From Pasteurellaceae bacterium LFhippo2 (GTDB lineage Bacteria; Pseudomonadota; Gammaproteobacteria; Enterobacterales; Pasteurellaceae): a stretch of 64,000 bases of DNA. The translations under genes and the position numbers were made by a program. Positions 9,655 through 19,514 of this stretch are shown in pieces; the first letter of the stretch is position 1, and every line of letters starts with the position of its first letter. The notes beneath the pieces are model-generated. The model saw only the letters and a program-made list of their open reading frames with translations. It ran no database searches and was not told the DNA's origin. The stretch spans positions 101,073 through 165,072 of the forward strand of contig LEKJ01000061.1 of the NCBI GenBank assembly GCA_029852775.1, in the 5' to 3' direction.

Positions 9655-12480
9655 ATGCAATATATCGATATTCGTGGGGCAAGAACCCATAATCTTAAAA
9701 ATATCAATCTCACCTTACCACGTGATAAATTTATCGTAATCACTGGTTTATCGGGTTCTGGTAAATCTTCATTAGCTTTTGATACGCTTTATGCTGAAGG
9801 TCAACGTCGTTATGTTGAATCGCTTTCAGCCTATGCACGCCAATTCCTTTCATTAATGGAAAAGCCTGATGTTGATCATATTGAAGGCTTATCGCCTGCA
9901 ATTTCGATTGAGCAAAAATCGACATCACACAACCCGCGTTCGACGGTCGGTACCGTAACAGAAATTCACGATTATCTGCGTCTCTTATTCGCCCGCGTAG
10001 GTGAACCACGTTGTCCAGATCACGATATCCCTTTAGCTGCTCAAACTATTTCACAAATGGTTGACCGTGTTTTAGAAGAACCTGAAGGTAAACGTTTAAT
10101 GCTTCTTGCACCTGTAGTAAAAGAGCGTAAAGGCGAACACGTAAAACTTTTAGAGAATTTGACCGCTCAAGGCTATATTCGCGCGCGTATTGATGGCGAA
10201 ATTTGCGATCTCTCAGATCCGCCAGCGTTAGAGCTTCAGAAAAAGCATACTATTGAAGTGGTTGTTGACCGTTTTAAAGTACGTGAAGATATTGCAACCC
10301 GTTTAGCTGAATCTTTTGAAACAGCTTTAGACCTGTCAGGTTCAACAGCAATTATTGCAGATATGGACGACCCAACGGCAGAAGAATTAGTCTTTTCTTC
10401 TAGTTTTGCTTGTCCACATTGTGGCTATTCATTAACAGAATTAGAACCTCGTCTATTTTCATTTAATAATCCAGCAGGGGCTTGTTCTACTTGTGATGGA
10501 TTGGGTGTTCAACAATATTTTGACGAACGTAAAGTCGTACAAAATCCTGATATTTCTCTAGCAAATGGTGCAATTAAAGGCTGGGATAAACGTAGTTTCT
10601 ACTATTTCGGTTTATTAAAATCTGTAGCAAAACATTATAATTTTGATATTGAGCAGCCATTTAGCCAATTACCAAAAAAAATCCAAAACATTATTCTAAA
10701 CGGTTCAGAAGAAGAAATTGAATTTACCTATGTGAATGATCGTGGCGATTCAGTAAAACGCACTCACGCTTTTGAAGGCGTACTGAATAATATGGCGCGC
10801 CGTTATAAAGAAACAGAGTCCAATTCAGTCCGTGAAGAATTAGCTAAATATATTAATAATCGTGCTTGTTTGGATTGCGAAGGCTCACGCTTACGCAAAG
10901 AAGCTCGTTATGTCTTCTTAGATAAAACAAACTTACCGATGGTTTCAGAAAAAAGTATTGGTGAAGCACTTCAATTCTTTGAAGAAATTGAGCTAAGTGG
11001 TCAGAAGGCGCAAATTGCGGAGAAGATCTTAAAAGAGATCCGCGAACGTTTACAGTTCCTTGTAAATGTGGGTTTAAACTATCTTTCGCTTTCTCGTTCG
11101 GCTGAAACATTATCAGGCGGTGAAGCACAACGAATTCGTTTAGCAAGTCAAATTGGGGCAGGTTTAGTTGGTGTAATGTACGTGCTAGATGAGCCTTCGA
11201 TTGGTTTACACCAACGCGATAACGAACGCTTACTGAATACGTTAATTCATCTGCGCAATTTAGGTAATACCGTTATTGTGGTTGAACACGATGAAGACGC
11301 CATTATGGCTGCGGATCATATCGTGGACATTGGGCCGGGGGCTGGCGTACACGGCGGTAATGTGATTGCTCAAGGCACTGCACAAGAAATTATGCAGCAC
11401 GAAATGTCAATTACCGGTAAATTCTTATCAGGTCGTGAAAAAATTGAGATCCCGAAAACTCGCACGCCTGTAGATCCTAGCCGAATTTTAAGCTTAAAAG
11501 GCGCAAGCGGTAATAACTTAAAGAATGTCGATCTAGATATTCCTGTTGGTTTATTCACTTGTATTACAGGGGTTTCAGGTTCAGGCAAATCAACCTTAAT
11601 TAATGATACGCTCTTCCCTATCGCTCAAAATGCGTTAAACCGTGCGGAAAATAGTAATGTGGCACCTTATAAGAGCATCGATGGCCTAGCCCATTTTGAT
11701 AAAGTGATCGATATTAACCAGAGTCCGATTGGCCGTACACCACGCTCAAACCCTGCAACTTATACAGGTTTATTTACACCTATTCGTGAGCTATTTGCGG
11801 GTACACAAGAATCTCGTGCACGTGGTTATAATGTAGGTCGTTTTAGTTTTAACGTACGTGGCGGGCGCTGTGAAGCTTGTCAGGGCGATGGTGTTATTAA
11901 GGTAGAAATGCACTTTTTACCAGATGTGTATGTACCTTGTGATCACTGTAAAGGGAAACGTTATAACCGTGAAACCTTAGAAATTCGTTATAAAGGTAAA
12001 ACCATTCATCAAGTGTTAGATATGACTGTTGAAGAAGCTAGAGAGTTCTTTGACGCTGTGCCGATGATTGCCCGTAAGCTACAAACCTTAATGGATGTTG
12101 GCTTGTCTTATATTCGTTTAGGACAATCTTCAACGACCCTATCAGGCGGTGAAGCACAGCGTGTTAAACTTGCGGCTGAACTCTCTAAACGCGATACTGG
12201 TAAGACTCTTTATATTTTAGATGAGCCGACAACAGGCCTACATTTTGCTGATATTAAGCAATTGTTAAGCGTATTACACCGCTTGCGTGATCAAGGCAAT
12301 ACCATTGTGGTGATCGAACATAATTTAGATGTGATTAAAACTGCTGACTGGATTGTTGATCTCGGCTATGAAGGCGGTAGTGGCGGCGGACAGATTATCG
12401 CAACAGGTACCCCTGAAGAAGTTGCAAAGGATAAAAAATCTCATACAGCGCGTTTCTTAAAAGACATTTTGAAGAAATAA
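9655..12480 (+). CDS. uvrA: Excinuclease ABC subunit A
   Basis: This is a 941-residue UvrA. I start at the ATG at 9655 ([11 protein letters not shown]), which has AAGG upstream and matches the family; the open frame extends 26 codons further but runs through the LexA box. Two ABC ATPase modules are seen: Walker [15 protein letters not shown] near 31-44 and [10 protein letters not shown] near 640, each paired with LSGGEAQR and a DEPS/DEPT Walker B. Zinc fingers have CxxC pairs near residues 254 and 740. It recognises bulky DNA lesions and loads UvrB in nucleotide excision repair. The LexA-type box implies SOS induction. Confidence 0.97.
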   Translation: MQYIDIRGARTHNLKNINLTLPRDKFIVITGLSGSGKSSLAFDTLYAEGQRRYVESLSAYARQFLSLMEKPDVDHIEGLSPAISIEQKSTSHNPRSTVGTVTEIHDYLRLLFARVGEPRCPDHDIPLAAQTISQMVDRVLEEPEGKRLMLLAPVVKERKGEHVKLLENLTAQGYIRARIDGEICDLSDPPALELQKKHTIEVVVDRFKVREDIATRLAESFETALDLSGSTAIIADMDDPTAEELVFSSSFACPHCGYSLTELEPRLFSFNNPAGACSTCDGLGVQQYFDERKVVQNPDISLANGAIKGWDKRSFYYFGLLKSVAKHYNFDIEQPFSQLPKKIQNIILNGSEEEIEFTYVNDRGDSVKRTHAFEGVLNNMARRYKETESNSVREELAKYINNRACLDCEGSRLRKEARYVFLDKTNLPMVSEKSIGEALQFFEEIELSGQKAQIAEKILKEIRERLQFLVNVGLNYLSLSRSAETLSGGEAQRIRLASQIGAGLVGVMYVLDEPSIGLHQRDNERLLNTLIHLRNLGNTVIVVEHDEDAIMAADHIVDIGPGAGVHGGNVIAQGTAQEIMQHEMSITGKFLSGREKIEIPKTRTPVDPSRILSLKGASGNNLKNVDLDIPVGLFTCITGVSGSGKSTLINDTLFPIAQNALNRAENSNVAPYKSIDGLAHFDKVIDINQSPIGRTPRSNPATYTGLFTPIRELFAGTQESRARGYNVGRFSFNVRGGRCEACQGDGVIKVEMHFLPDVYVPCDHCKGKRYNRETLEIRYKGKTIHQVLDMTVEEAREFFDAVPMIARKLQTLMDVGLSYIRLGQSSTTLSGGEAQRVKLAAELSKRDTGKTLYILDEPTTGLHFADIKQLLSVLHRLRDQGNTIVVIEHNLDVIKTADWIVDLGYEGGSGGGQIIATGTPEEVAKDKKSHTARFLKDILKK

Positions 12481-12491
12481 ATCTATAAATT

Positions 12492-12542
12492 GTAGGGGCG
12501 GCGTATTGAATACGCCCGCGGGCGTACGCAGTACGCCCCTAC
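12492..12542. repeat. Head-to-head pair of type A palindromic repeats
   Basis: A diverged type A copy (12492-12519) abuts an inverted exact copy (12518-12542). The whole 51-base block can fold into one long hairpin between uvrA and yacL. It also extends the yacL frame upstream by chance, so the annotated yacL start must be downstream of it. Confidence 0.85.
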
Positions 12543-12562
12543 AAAACCATAAGGAAGAAACT

Positions 12563-12943
12563 ATGGAATACCAATTTACTCATACAATGCACGGTGTTAT
12601 TGCTAAATGTTCAATGGACCACGAAGCATTTGCTCGCTGGTTAAATACCGAAATTGTCCCTAATCCCAAAGATCTAACAAAAATCTTTCAAGAGATTGAA
12701 AAATGTCGCCAAGTCTATCCAAATAACTATGAAGCTGTGTTTGAAGGAAAAGAATATACTCTTTATCTTAGTAATGAAGAAGTAATGGTTAAAGCGAATA
12801 ATTTGGATATGGCATTTGACGATTTTGATGAAATGGAAGAAGGTTTTAACTTCTACAATGAAGAGAGTTTGGCTTTCTGCGGCTTAGAAGACTTTGAAGC
12901 ATTTCTTAATGGCTACCAAAAATTCCTAAAAACCTATCATTAA
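12563..12943 (+). CDS. yacL: YacL family protein (UPF0231)
   Basis: This 126-residue acidic protein contains the YacL hallmarks [18 protein letters not shown] and [21 protein letters not shown]. The start at 12563 has AAGGAAG as ribosome site and agrees with E. coli YacL; the longer frame upstream is repeat sequence. Its function is unknown. It has no signal peptide or membrane segment. It follows uvrA but is separated from it by a strong palindromic repeat, so co-transcription is uncertain. Confidence 0.88.
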   Translation: MEYQFTHTMHGVIAKCSMDHEAFARWLNTEIVPNPKDLTKIFQEIEKCRQVYPNNYEAVFEGKEYTLYLSNEEVMVKANNLDMAFDDFDEMEEGFNFYNEESLAFCGLEDFEAFLNGYQKFLKTYH

Positions 12944-12980
12944 TTATAAAATAGGCGATCCAAAGATCGCCTAAAATCAA

Positions 12981-13784
12981 TTATTCAAACACGGCCCAAA
13001 CAGGTGCGTGATCTGATGGCTTTTCCATTGCGCGGATTTCTAAGTCAACCCCTGTTTCTACGCAACGCTCTGCTAATACCTTAGTTGCTAACACTAAGTC
13101 AATACGCAGACCACGATTATCATCAAAGCCTTTTGAGCGATAATCAAACCACGAGAATTTATCCGCAGCTTCAGGGTTCATACGGCGGAAAGTATCTGAT
13201 AAGCCGTAATCATATAAGCGATCTAACCACTCTCTTTCTTCGGGTAAGAATGAACATTTACCATCACGTAACCAACGTTTACGGTTTGGCTCACCGATAC
13301 CAATATCTAAATCCGTTGGGCTGATATTCATATCTCCCATAATCACAATTGGATTTTCAGGTTTTAATTCTGTTTCTAAATAGTTTTGCAGATCTGCATA
13401 AAACTTCTCTTTTGCAGGGAATTTTGTTTCGTGACTACGGTTTTCGCCCTGTGGGAAATAGCCGTTTAACACCGTTAAAACACCAAATGGGGTTTCAATA
13501 TCCGCCATAATCATACGTTTTTGCGCTTCTGCATCATCGGTTGGGAAACCTTTACGTACTGCAAGCGGTTTTTGCTTAGTTAATAAAGCCACACCATAGT
13601 GTCCTTTTTGACCGTGGTGAAACACGTGATAACCTAAATGACTGACTAAATCATGTGGAAAATCTTCATCTGATACTTTGATTTCTTGAAGGCCAATAAC
13701 ATCTGGCTGATGTTTTGCAATTAATGCTTCAAGTTGATGCGGACGGGCACGTAAGCCGTTAATATTAAAAGAGATAAATTTCAT
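12981..13784 (-). CDS. xthA: Exodeoxyribonuclease III
   Basis: This 267-residue member of the exonuclease III / AP endonuclease family has a start [18 protein letters not shown] that fixes the ATG at 13784. The open frame reaches 36 codons further, through the upstream terminator. Catalytic motifs are all present: Asn in FNINGLR, Glu in [21 protein letters not shown] with the active Asp and Asn, and the terminal SDHAPVWA with the catalytic His. It cuts at abasic sites and removes 3' blocks in base excision repair. Confidence 0.96.
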   Translation of the reverse strand: MKFISFNINGLRARPHQLEALIAKHQPDVIGLQEIKVSDEDFPHDLVSHLGYHVFHHGQKGHYGVALLTKQKPLAVRKGFPTDDAEAQKRMIMADIETPFGVLTVLNGYFPQGENRSHETKFPAKEKFYADLQNYLETELKPENPIVIMGDMNISPTDLDIGIGEPNRKRWLRDGKCSFLPEEREWLDRLYDYGLSDTFRRMNPEAADKFSWFDYRSKGFDDNRGLRIDLVLATKVLAERCVETGVDLEIRAMEKPSDHAPVWAVFE

Positions 13785-13800
13785 TTTTGCAATCCTTATA

Positions 13801-13835
13801 GAAAAACAGACCGCTTGTGAATGTAAGCGGTCTGT
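13801..13835 (-). terminator. USS-containing terminator of the histidine permease gene
   Basis: The arms ACAGACCGCTT (13806-13816) and AAGCGGTCTGT (13825-13835) form an 11-bp perfect stem, followed on the minus strand by TTTTTC. One arm holds a full uptake-signal core (13810-13818) and the other a near copy. Inverted USS pairs used as terminators are well known in Pasteurellaceae. Confidence 0.85.
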
Positions 13836-13863
13836 TTGTGTGAACATTTTACACTGTTCTATA

Positions 13864-15243
13864 TTATAAAACCATTGCGGCAATCCAACCAAATACTAAT
13901 AATGGAATATTATAGTGTAAGAAAGTTGGAACTACAGAGTCCCAAATGTGGTCGTGTTTACCATCTGCATTTAAGCCCGATGTTGGACCTAAAGTTGAGT
14001 CTGATGCTGGAGAACCTGCATCACCTAAAGCTGCTGCTACACCAACGATAGAAACTGTCGCTAATGGTGAAAATCCAAATGAGATACATAGTGGTACATA
14101 GATTGAAGCAATAATTGGTACTGTTGAGAATGATGAACCAATTCCCATTGTGATAAATAAGCCCACTAATAACATTAAGAATGCAGCCATTCCCTTACTA
14201 TCAATAGCTCCTTTCACGCTATCAACCAACTCTGGTACACCACCAGTAGAATTTACCACGCTAGCAAATCCTGACGCAGCAATCATTACAAAACCGATCA
14301 TCGCCATTAAGCGTAGGCCATCTTGGAAAATATCGTTACTTTGTTTTAATTTAAACACGCCACCCATTGCAAAGATGATTAAACCAACTAAACCACCCAA
14401 TACGGTAGAATCACTCGCTAATTGAACAAAACAAGTTGCAACAATCGCAGCTACGCTTACCCAAATATGTAATGGTTTAATATTTGCTACACGTGTTTCA
14501 ATATTTTCTGCGGTTGGCTCTTTTACATCTTCGATATAAGAGCGTGGCTTACGGTAAGAAACAAATAATGCAAATAATAGGCCTAAAATCATACCTGCAA
14601 CAGGGATTGCCATTGCGGCTGTCACTTCTGCAACATTAGTTGATAAGTTATAGGTCGCCCCTGCATTGTTGATGTTTTTAACTAAGATACTTTCAATAAA
14701 GATTTGACCGAAACCCGCTGGAATTAACATATAAGTTGCAGTTAAACCAAAAGTTAATGCACAAGCAACAGCACGGCGGTCAATTTTAAGTTGGTTCATC
14801 ACACTTAATAATGGTGGAACAACGATTGGGATAAACGCAATGTGTACTGGAATTAAGTTTTGTGATGACATTGAGAATGCCACTAAAGTGAATAAAACTA
14901 AATATTTAAACCAAAATACCGAACGGCCTGATGGACGCTTACCAAATGAGCTAATCACTTTATATGCAATTAAATCGGTCACACCCGATTTTGATAAAGC
15001 GACCGCGAAAGCACCTAATACAGCATAGTTCATTGCAGTTGAAGCACCACCACCTAAGCCATCTGTAAAGATTTTTACGGTACTGGTTAACGCATCGCCG
15101 AGACCTGCGCCATTTACGCCATAATTTCCCCAAATACCGCAAGTTAACGCTGCAATAATCAGCGCAATAACAACGTTAATGCGCATTAAACTTAACGCTA
15201 ATAACACGATAATTGAGATGACCACTTCGTTTGTAAATAACAT
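13864..15243 (-). CDS. NhaC/YuiF-type permease, probable histidine transporter
   Basis: This 459-residue integral membrane protein has about 12 hydrophobic segments, belonging to the Na+/H+ antiporter (NhaC-like, YuiF) family with its short N-terminal family domain. Homology alone would give 'Na+/H+ antiporter'. The 5' leader, however, encodes a peptide with five consecutive His codons plus terminator and alternative hairpin, a histidine attenuator. That makes histidine the probable substrate, in line with comparative-genomic proposals for YuiF/HisT proteins. It is single, with its own terminator at 13801. Confidence 0.8.
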   Translation of the reverse strand: MLFTNEVVISIIVLLALSLMRINVVIALIIAALTCGIWGNYGVNGAGLGDALTSTVKIFTDGLGGGASTAMNYAVLGAFAVALSKSGVTDLIAYKVISSFGKRPSGRSVFWFKYLVLFTLVAFSMSSQNLIPVHIAFIPIVVPPLLSVMNQLKIDRRAVACALTFGLTATYMLIPAGFGQIFIESILVKNINNAGATYNLSTNVAEVTAAMAIPVAGMILGLLFALFVSYRKPRSYIEDVKEPTAENIETRVANIKPLHIWVSVAAIVATCFVQLASDSTVLGGLVGLIIFAMGGVFKLKQSNDIFQDGLRLMAMIGFVMIAASGFASVVNSTGGVPELVDSVKGAIDSKGMAAFLMLLVGLFITMGIGSSFSTVPIIASIYVPLCISFGFSPLATVSIVGVAAALGDAGSPASDSTLGPTSGLNADGKHDHIWDSVVPTFLHYNIPLLVFGWIAAMVL

Positions 15244-15298
15244 TGTGTTTGTCCTCTAAATTAAAAATAAAAATGGGTAAGATCCAATTCCAAGAGAT

Positions 15299-15388
15299 AA
15301 AAGAAACCCTCTCGAAAGTTATCTTCCGAGAGGGTAAATATGGTTTTTGGATTATACTCAATGTACCAAGCTCGGAAGTTTCTTCCGA
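15299..15388 (-). promoter_or_regulatory. Histidine attenuator: terminator and competing hairpin
   Basis: Read on the minus strand, after the leader peptide there is a hairpin CGGAAG-AAA-CTTCCG (within 15371-15388). A strong terminator stem follows (15307-15318 with 15323-15334, one mismatch, loop of four) and then TTTCTTTT. The CGGAAG segment recurs in the terminator arm, so the two structures can compete. This is the layout of ribosome-stalling attenuation. Confidence 0.8.
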
Positions 15389-15409
15389 ACACGCCAAATG
15401 CCCGAAAGA

Positions 15410-15457
15410 TTATTCAGGGAAATGGTGATGATGGTGTTTCATTGAGATAGTTTTCAT
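15410..15457 (-). CDS. Histidine leader peptide
   Basis: This is a 15-codon ORF starting at ATG 15457 with a GGAG ribosome site 6-9 bases upstream. It reads MKTISMK, then five His in a row, then FPE and a stop. Runs of one amino acid in a short leader before a terminator are diagnostic of attenuation: scarcity of His-tRNA stalls the ribosome on the His run and frees the downstream gene. It lies 167 bases before the permease start. Confidence 0.88.
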   Translation of the reverse strand: MKTISMKHHHHHFPE

Positions 15458-15536
15458 AATTGCTCCAAAATTGAATGTGCGAAAATATAGCTTAGAAAAA
15501 ATTGAATTGCAAACGATTTTTTGCAAAATTTTACAC

Positions 15537-16487
15537 TTATTCGACCGCTTTAAAGTTAATTACACCATTCTCCGTGTAATCAACCGTATCTTCTTCATCT
15601 TGAACGACTGGTGTTGCTGGAATTTCTGCTTTATCAAAAGCAATATCCCCTTCAACGCCTTCAATCATTTCTCCACGCTTAATGCCTTTAAAATCAAATA
15701 GATTTGGATCACATAAGTGACTTGGTGTCACATTTTGTAACGCACTAAACATTGTTTCAATACGACCTGGATATTGACGATCCCACGTTTGTAACATCTC
15801 TTTTACCACTTGGCGTTGTAAATTTGGTTGAGAACCACATAAGTTACACGGAATAATTGGGAACTCTTTCGCCACTGAATATTTCTCAATATCTTTCTCT
15901 TTGCAATAAGCTAACGGACGAATCACAATCTGTTTGCCATCATCGCTAATTAACTTAGGTGGCATACTCTTCATTTTGCCACCGTAGAACATATTTAAGA
16001 ATAATGTTTCAAGCATATCATCACGGTGATGACCTAAGGCAATTTTGGTTGCACCTAGCTCAGTTGCGGTACGATATAAAATACCACGACGTAAACGAGA
16101 GCAAAGTGAGCAAGTTGTTTTACCCTCTGGAATTTTTTCCTTAACAATCCCATAGGTATTTTCTTCCACAATCTTATACTCAACCCCAATGCGCTCAAGA
16201 TATTCAGGCAAAATATGCTCAGGGAACCCCGGTTGTTTCTGGTCTAAGTTCACCGCCACAATATCAAAATGGATCGGCGCACTCATTTTTAGATTGAGTA
16301 AAATATCCAATAAGGTATAGCTGTCCTTACCACCCGATAAACACACCATCACTTTATCGCCATCTTCAATCATATTGAAATCGGCAATCGCATTACCTAC
16401 ATTGCGACGTAAGCGCTTTTGTAATTTATTAAAGTTATACGCAATTTTTTTCTCTTTTTGCGTGTCTTGAACGAAATCTTGGTTCAT
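15537..16487 (-). CDS. ttcA: tRNA 2-thiocytidine biosynthesis protein
   Basis: This 316-residue cytoplasmic enzyme has the PP-loop [11 protein letters not shown] near residues 52-62 that binds ATP. Two CxxC pairs, [10 protein letters not shown] and CNLCGSQPN, ligate the 4Fe-4S cluster needed for thiolation. It converts C32 of certain tRNAs to 2-thiocytidine. Length and motifs equal E. coli TtcA, with a variable acidic C-terminal tail here. It is single, in the same direction as its neighbours. Confidence 0.95.
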   Translation of the reverse strand: MNQDFVQDTQKEKKIAYNFNKLQKRLRRNVGNAIADFNMIEDGDKVMVCLSGGKDSYTLLDILLNLKMSAPIHFDIVAVNLDQKQPGFPEHILPEYLERIGVEYKIVEENTYGIVKEKIPEGKTTCSLCSRLRRGILYRTATELGATKIALGHHRDDMLETLFLNMFYGGKMKSMPPKLISDDGKQIVIRPLAYCKEKDIEKYSVAKEFPIIPCNLCGSQPNLQRQVVKEMLQTWDRQYPGRIETMFSALQNVTPSHLCDPNLFDFKGIKRGEMIEGVEGDIAFDKAEIPATPVVQDEEDTVDYTENGVINFKAVE

Positions 16488-16611
16488 AATGTACCTTTTG
16501 TAAGGCGATTCTAACCGCCTACCTTATGTAATTTTGTAAATAAATAGAAAACGGCACATACTACCCTTTTCACTATTTTTTTCAAGTTTTTCACGGATTT
16601 TAAATCATCAA

Positions 16612-17193
16612 ATGAAAACTCAACGTATTATTATCGGCATTAGTGGCGCAAGTGGCTTTCAATATGGCTACAAAGCCCTTGAATTACTTAGCCAACAGTT
16701 TCCCCATATTGAACGCCATTTAGTGATTTCAAAAGGCGCAGAACTTACCCGTGCAAGTGAAACAGATTATTCACGCGAACAATTATTAGCTATTGCCGAT
16801 GAAATCCATTCAATCAATAATATTGGCGCAACTATTGCCAGTGGTTCCTTTAAAACCCTTGGTATGCTGGTTGCCCCTTGCTCAATGCGCTCCCTTGCCG
16901 CTATTGCTCACGGATTTAGTGATAATCTACTAACCCGTGCCGCGGATGTGGTGCTAAAAGAACGCCGTAAGCTAGTATTAATGGTGCGCGAAAGCCCATT
17001 AAACTTAGCTCATATTGATAATATGCGGAAAGTGACCGAAATGGGCGGAATTATTTTCCCACCTGTGCCAGCTTTTTATAATAAGCCACAAACTGTAGAT
17101 GAGATTGTGACCCATAGCGTTGCAAAAGCATTAGATCTATTCGATTTAGATATGGATATGCCACGTTGGGCAGGTATTAAAGGCAAGCGTTAA
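16612..17193 (+). CDS. ubiX: UbiX-family flavin prenyltransferase
   Basis: This 193-residue flavoprotein has the N-terminal [11 protein letters not shown] motif for FMN/phosphate, the [11 protein letters not shown] segment and [13 protein letters not shown] characteristic of UbiX/Pad1. The family attaches a dimethylallyl group to FMN, giving the cofactor of UbiD decarboxylases in ubiquinone synthesis or aromatic acid decarboxylation. No ubiD is in the window, so whether it serves ubiquinone synthesis is inferred. It overlaps the next gene by one base (TAATG), indicating translational coupling. Confidence 0.85.
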   Translation: MKTQRIIIGISGASGFQYGYKALELLSQQFPHIERHLVISKGAELTRASETDYSREQLLAIADEIHSINNIGATIASGSFKTLGMLVAPCSMRSLAAIAHGFSDNLLTRAADVVLKERRKLVLMVRESPLNLAHIDNMRKVTEMGGIIFPPVPAFYNKPQTVDEIVTHSVAKALDLFDLDMDMPRWAGIKGKR

Positions 17194-17624
17194 TGAATAA
17201 AATCCCACAAGCTGTCGTTGAATTTATTAAAGCTAATCACGTTATAAGCCTTGCTTGCACTCATAATAATGAACAGTGGATTGCAAGCTGTTTTTATGCC
17301 TTTGACTTAGCTAATCAGCGTTTGATTATCCTAACCAAAAGCACTACTCAACACGGTAGTTTGATGTCAAAAAATCCACAAGTAGTCGGCACTATTGCGG
17401 GACAGCCTACAGATATTAGAGAAATCGAAGGTATTCAGTTTAAAGCCACCGCAACGCAATTGGTAAATGAAGAGCAAAAGCAGAGCGCTTGTGATCTGTA
17501 TTGTGAAAAGCACCCTATGGGAAAGCTTATTCCAAGTGATGTGTGGGAAATTCGTTTAGATTATATTAAACATACGGATAATAAGTTGATGTTTGCCAAG
17601 AAGACGGAGTGGAATAGAATGTAG
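17193..17624 (+). CDS. yhbP: YhbP family protein (UPF0306)
   Basis: This 143-residue protein has a pyridoxamine-phosphate-oxidase-like split barrel fold suggested by HVISLACTHNNEQWIASCFYAFD near the N-terminus and EIEGIQFKATATQL. It matches the YhbP/UPF0306 family, which may bind flavin; the reaction is unknown. Translationally coupled to ubiX, it might handle flavin chemistry linked to that enzyme, which is inference. A palindromic repeat begins inside its stop region at 17621. Confidence 0.8.
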   Translation: MNKIPQAVVEFIKANHVISLACTHNNEQWIASCFYAFDLANQRLIILTKSTTQHGSLMSKNPQVVGTIAGQPTDIREIEGIQFKATATQLVNEEQKQSACDLYCEKHPMGKLIPSDVWEIRLDYIKHTDNKLMFAKKTEWNRM

Positions 17625-17662
17625 GGACACGTTGCGCGTGTCCGCAAGCACAGCATCCCTAC
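17621..17662. repeat. Type B palindromic repeat
   Basis: A copy of the GTAGGGACAC...GTGTCC element (17621-17645), followed by a tail ending in TCCCTAC (17662). It fills the gap between the convergent yhbP and cydC genes and overlaps the yhbP stop codon. Confidence 0.75.
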
Positions 17663-17675
17663 ACTATCAAGAGAT

Positions 17676-19343
17676 TTAGACCAAACTCCCATTATCAATT
17701 CGATAAACCTTATCAAATTTCTCTAAACCATTTAAACGGTGGGTGATCATCAATAAGGTTCTACCCTGACAATGCTCTAAAATGAGCTGTAAGATCTGCT
17801 GTTCCGTTTCTCGATCTAAGCCCTCTGTAGGCTCATCAAGTAATACAATTTCCGCATCACTTAATAATAAACGCGCTAAACCAACACGGCGTTGTTCACC
17901 GCCCGATAAAGGTCTACCGCCTTCACCCAACCACAGTGATAAACCATTTTGCTCATCAATGAGATAACCTAATCCAACTTGGTTAAGCACTTCTAGCAAG
18001 CGTTCATCACTTGCATTTGGGTTACCCATCAGTAAGTTTTCACGCAAACTATTGCTAAAGATATGTACTCGCTGACTAAGCATTACCGTATGCTGACGTA
18101 GTGTTTGCTCCGGATATTCTTCAATTTTGCAATGATTTAGCAAAATCTGACCGCTTGTAGGATCATAGTTACGAGTAAGTAATTGGAAAATCGTTGATTT
18201 ACCGCTACCTGTTTTCCCTAAAATCGCCACTTTCTGTCCGCTTAACACTTCAAATGAAAGGTTATTTAATACATTTTCATCACGTTGCGGATAGGTAAAA
18301 TTCACTTGCTTAAACTCTACAAGCGGTTGGTTTTCGGCAATTTTTTGCCAACCTGCTTGGCCTGTAAATTGAACTATTGGCTGTTGTTCAGTGATCTCGC
18401 TAATACGTTCAGCAGATGTAATCACTTGACCTAAATGTAAGAAAGCAATCCCGATAGGCGTTAAAATTTCCAATGAAGCCAGTACACAAAATACCACTAA
18501 CGCAATTAAAGCTTCTGGATTTTCCGCTGTCGGTACATTGATTGCCGTTGCGGATAAATAGATCACAACGGTCACTAAAATACCATTTGCCATAATTAAT
18601 AACGCATTCGACAAACCACTTAATTGGCTTTCGTGGCTTTGCGCATCTAACCACTCTTTTTCTGTTTGTTGTAGTTTAGCAGTTGCTTGCTGCTGAACAC
18701 CAAATAGTAAAAATTCAGCATTTAGCTGCACCCATTCAATAAATTGACTGCGATATTTCGCGCGGGACTGAATAACGATCTTGCCTAATCTCTTACCTAA
18801 TCGATAAAAAACGATAGGAAATAGCACTAATAACCCCGTTAAGGTGCCACAAATAATGACAGCTAATAGCGGAGAGACAAACGAGAGCCCAATTCCCATA
18901 AATAGAATCACCATTACTGCACTAATAAATGGCGAAATAAGATTGAGATATAGCGTATCCAACGTATCAACGTCTGCAACTAAACGGTTTAATAGCTCAC
19001 TATTACGATAGCGATTTAACCCAGCTGGGCTTAATGGGATCAGTTTGCTGAATACCGCAATACGTAAATTGGCTAGCACTCGGAAAGTTGCATCGTGGGT
19101 AACTAGGCGCTCAAAATAGCGTGAAATAGTTCGTCCGATGGCAAGTCCACGCACTCCAGATGATGGATAGAAAAAGTTAAACAGTAAACTTGAACCAACC
19201 AATGCCGAAGCTGCTAAAAACCAACCTGAAAGGCTTAATAAACCAATGCTTGCCGCAAGGCTAGTAATCGCAAGGATTGTACCTAGCAACAGACGACCAA
19301 AGTGAGTTCTATACAGTGAAAGAAATGGGAAAAGAGAGCGCAT
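17676..19343 (-). CDS. cydC: Heterodimeric ABC exporter subunit CydC
   Basis: This 555-residue fused ABC transporter has six membrane helices (about 1-310) then an ATPase domain with GKTGSGKS, LSGGEQRR and IVLLDEPTEGLD. I start at 19343 (MRSLFPFLSLY), which has AGGA eight bases upstream; the open frame continues into a palindromic repeat and is not coding there. CydDC carries reduced thiols and haem-related compounds to the periplasm and is needed to assemble cytochrome bd oxidase. It follows cydD, with a repeat-filled gap. Confidence 0.93.
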   Translation of the reverse strand: MRSLFPFLSLYRTHFGRLLLGTILAITSLAASIGLLSLSGWFLAASALVGSSLLFNFFYPSSGVRGLAIGRTISRYFERLVTHDATFRVLANLRIAVFSKLIPLSPAGLNRYRNSELLNRLVADVDTLDTLYLNLISPFISAVMVILFMGIGLSFVSPLLAVIICGTLTGLLVLFPIVFYRLGKRLGKIVIQSRAKYRSQFIEWVQLNAEFLLFGVQQQATAKLQQTEKEWLDAQSHESQLSGLSNALLIMANGILVTVVIYLSATAINVPTAENPEALIALVVFCVLASLEILTPIGIAFLHLGQVITSAERISEITEQQPIVQFTGQAGWQKIAENQPLVEFKQVNFTYPQRDENVLNNLSFEVLSGQKVAILGKTGSGKSTIFQLLTRNYDPTSGQILLNHCKIEEYPEQTLRQHTVMLSQRVHIFSNSLRENLLMGNPNASDERLLEVLNQVGLGYLIDEQNGLSLWLGEGGRPLSGGEQRRVGLARLLLSDAEIVLLDEPTEGLDRETEQQILQLILEHCQGRTLLMITHRLNGLEKFDKVYRIDNGSLV

Positions 19344-19378
19344 TTTTGTCCTAAAAATAGTGCAATGTAATCTCATTT

Positions 19379-19473
19379 GTAGGGACACTATGTCTGTGCC
19401 TGCGGGCGTACGCAGTACGCCCCTACGAATGAGCATTGTTCACAAAATGTAGGGGCGTACTGCGTACGCCCAC
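19379..19473. repeat. Three palindromic repeats between cydD and cydC
   Basis: A diverged type B copy (19379-19400), an inverted type A copy (19402-19426) and a forward type A copy (19449-19473). The two type A copies are inverted to each other and could form a longer hairpin in the cydDC transcript, perhaps changing the ratio of the two subunits; that is inference. Confidence 0.82.
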
Positions 19474-19514
19474 AATAATTAATCAATTTAAACCGTAAAT
19501 TTATAACAAGCAAA

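Noticed and set aside
12506-12562. Upstream extension of the yacL reading frame
   Set aside because: The added codons are palindromic repeat sequence and the Shine-Dalgarno and homology support 12563.
13864-15243. Plain Na+/H+ antiporter annotation
   Set aside because: The family name fits the fold, but the histidine leader attenuator points to a histidine transport role.
19344-19436. Upstream extension of cydC by 31 codons
   Set aside because: It is made of repeat DNA, and the family start with AGGA is at 19343.
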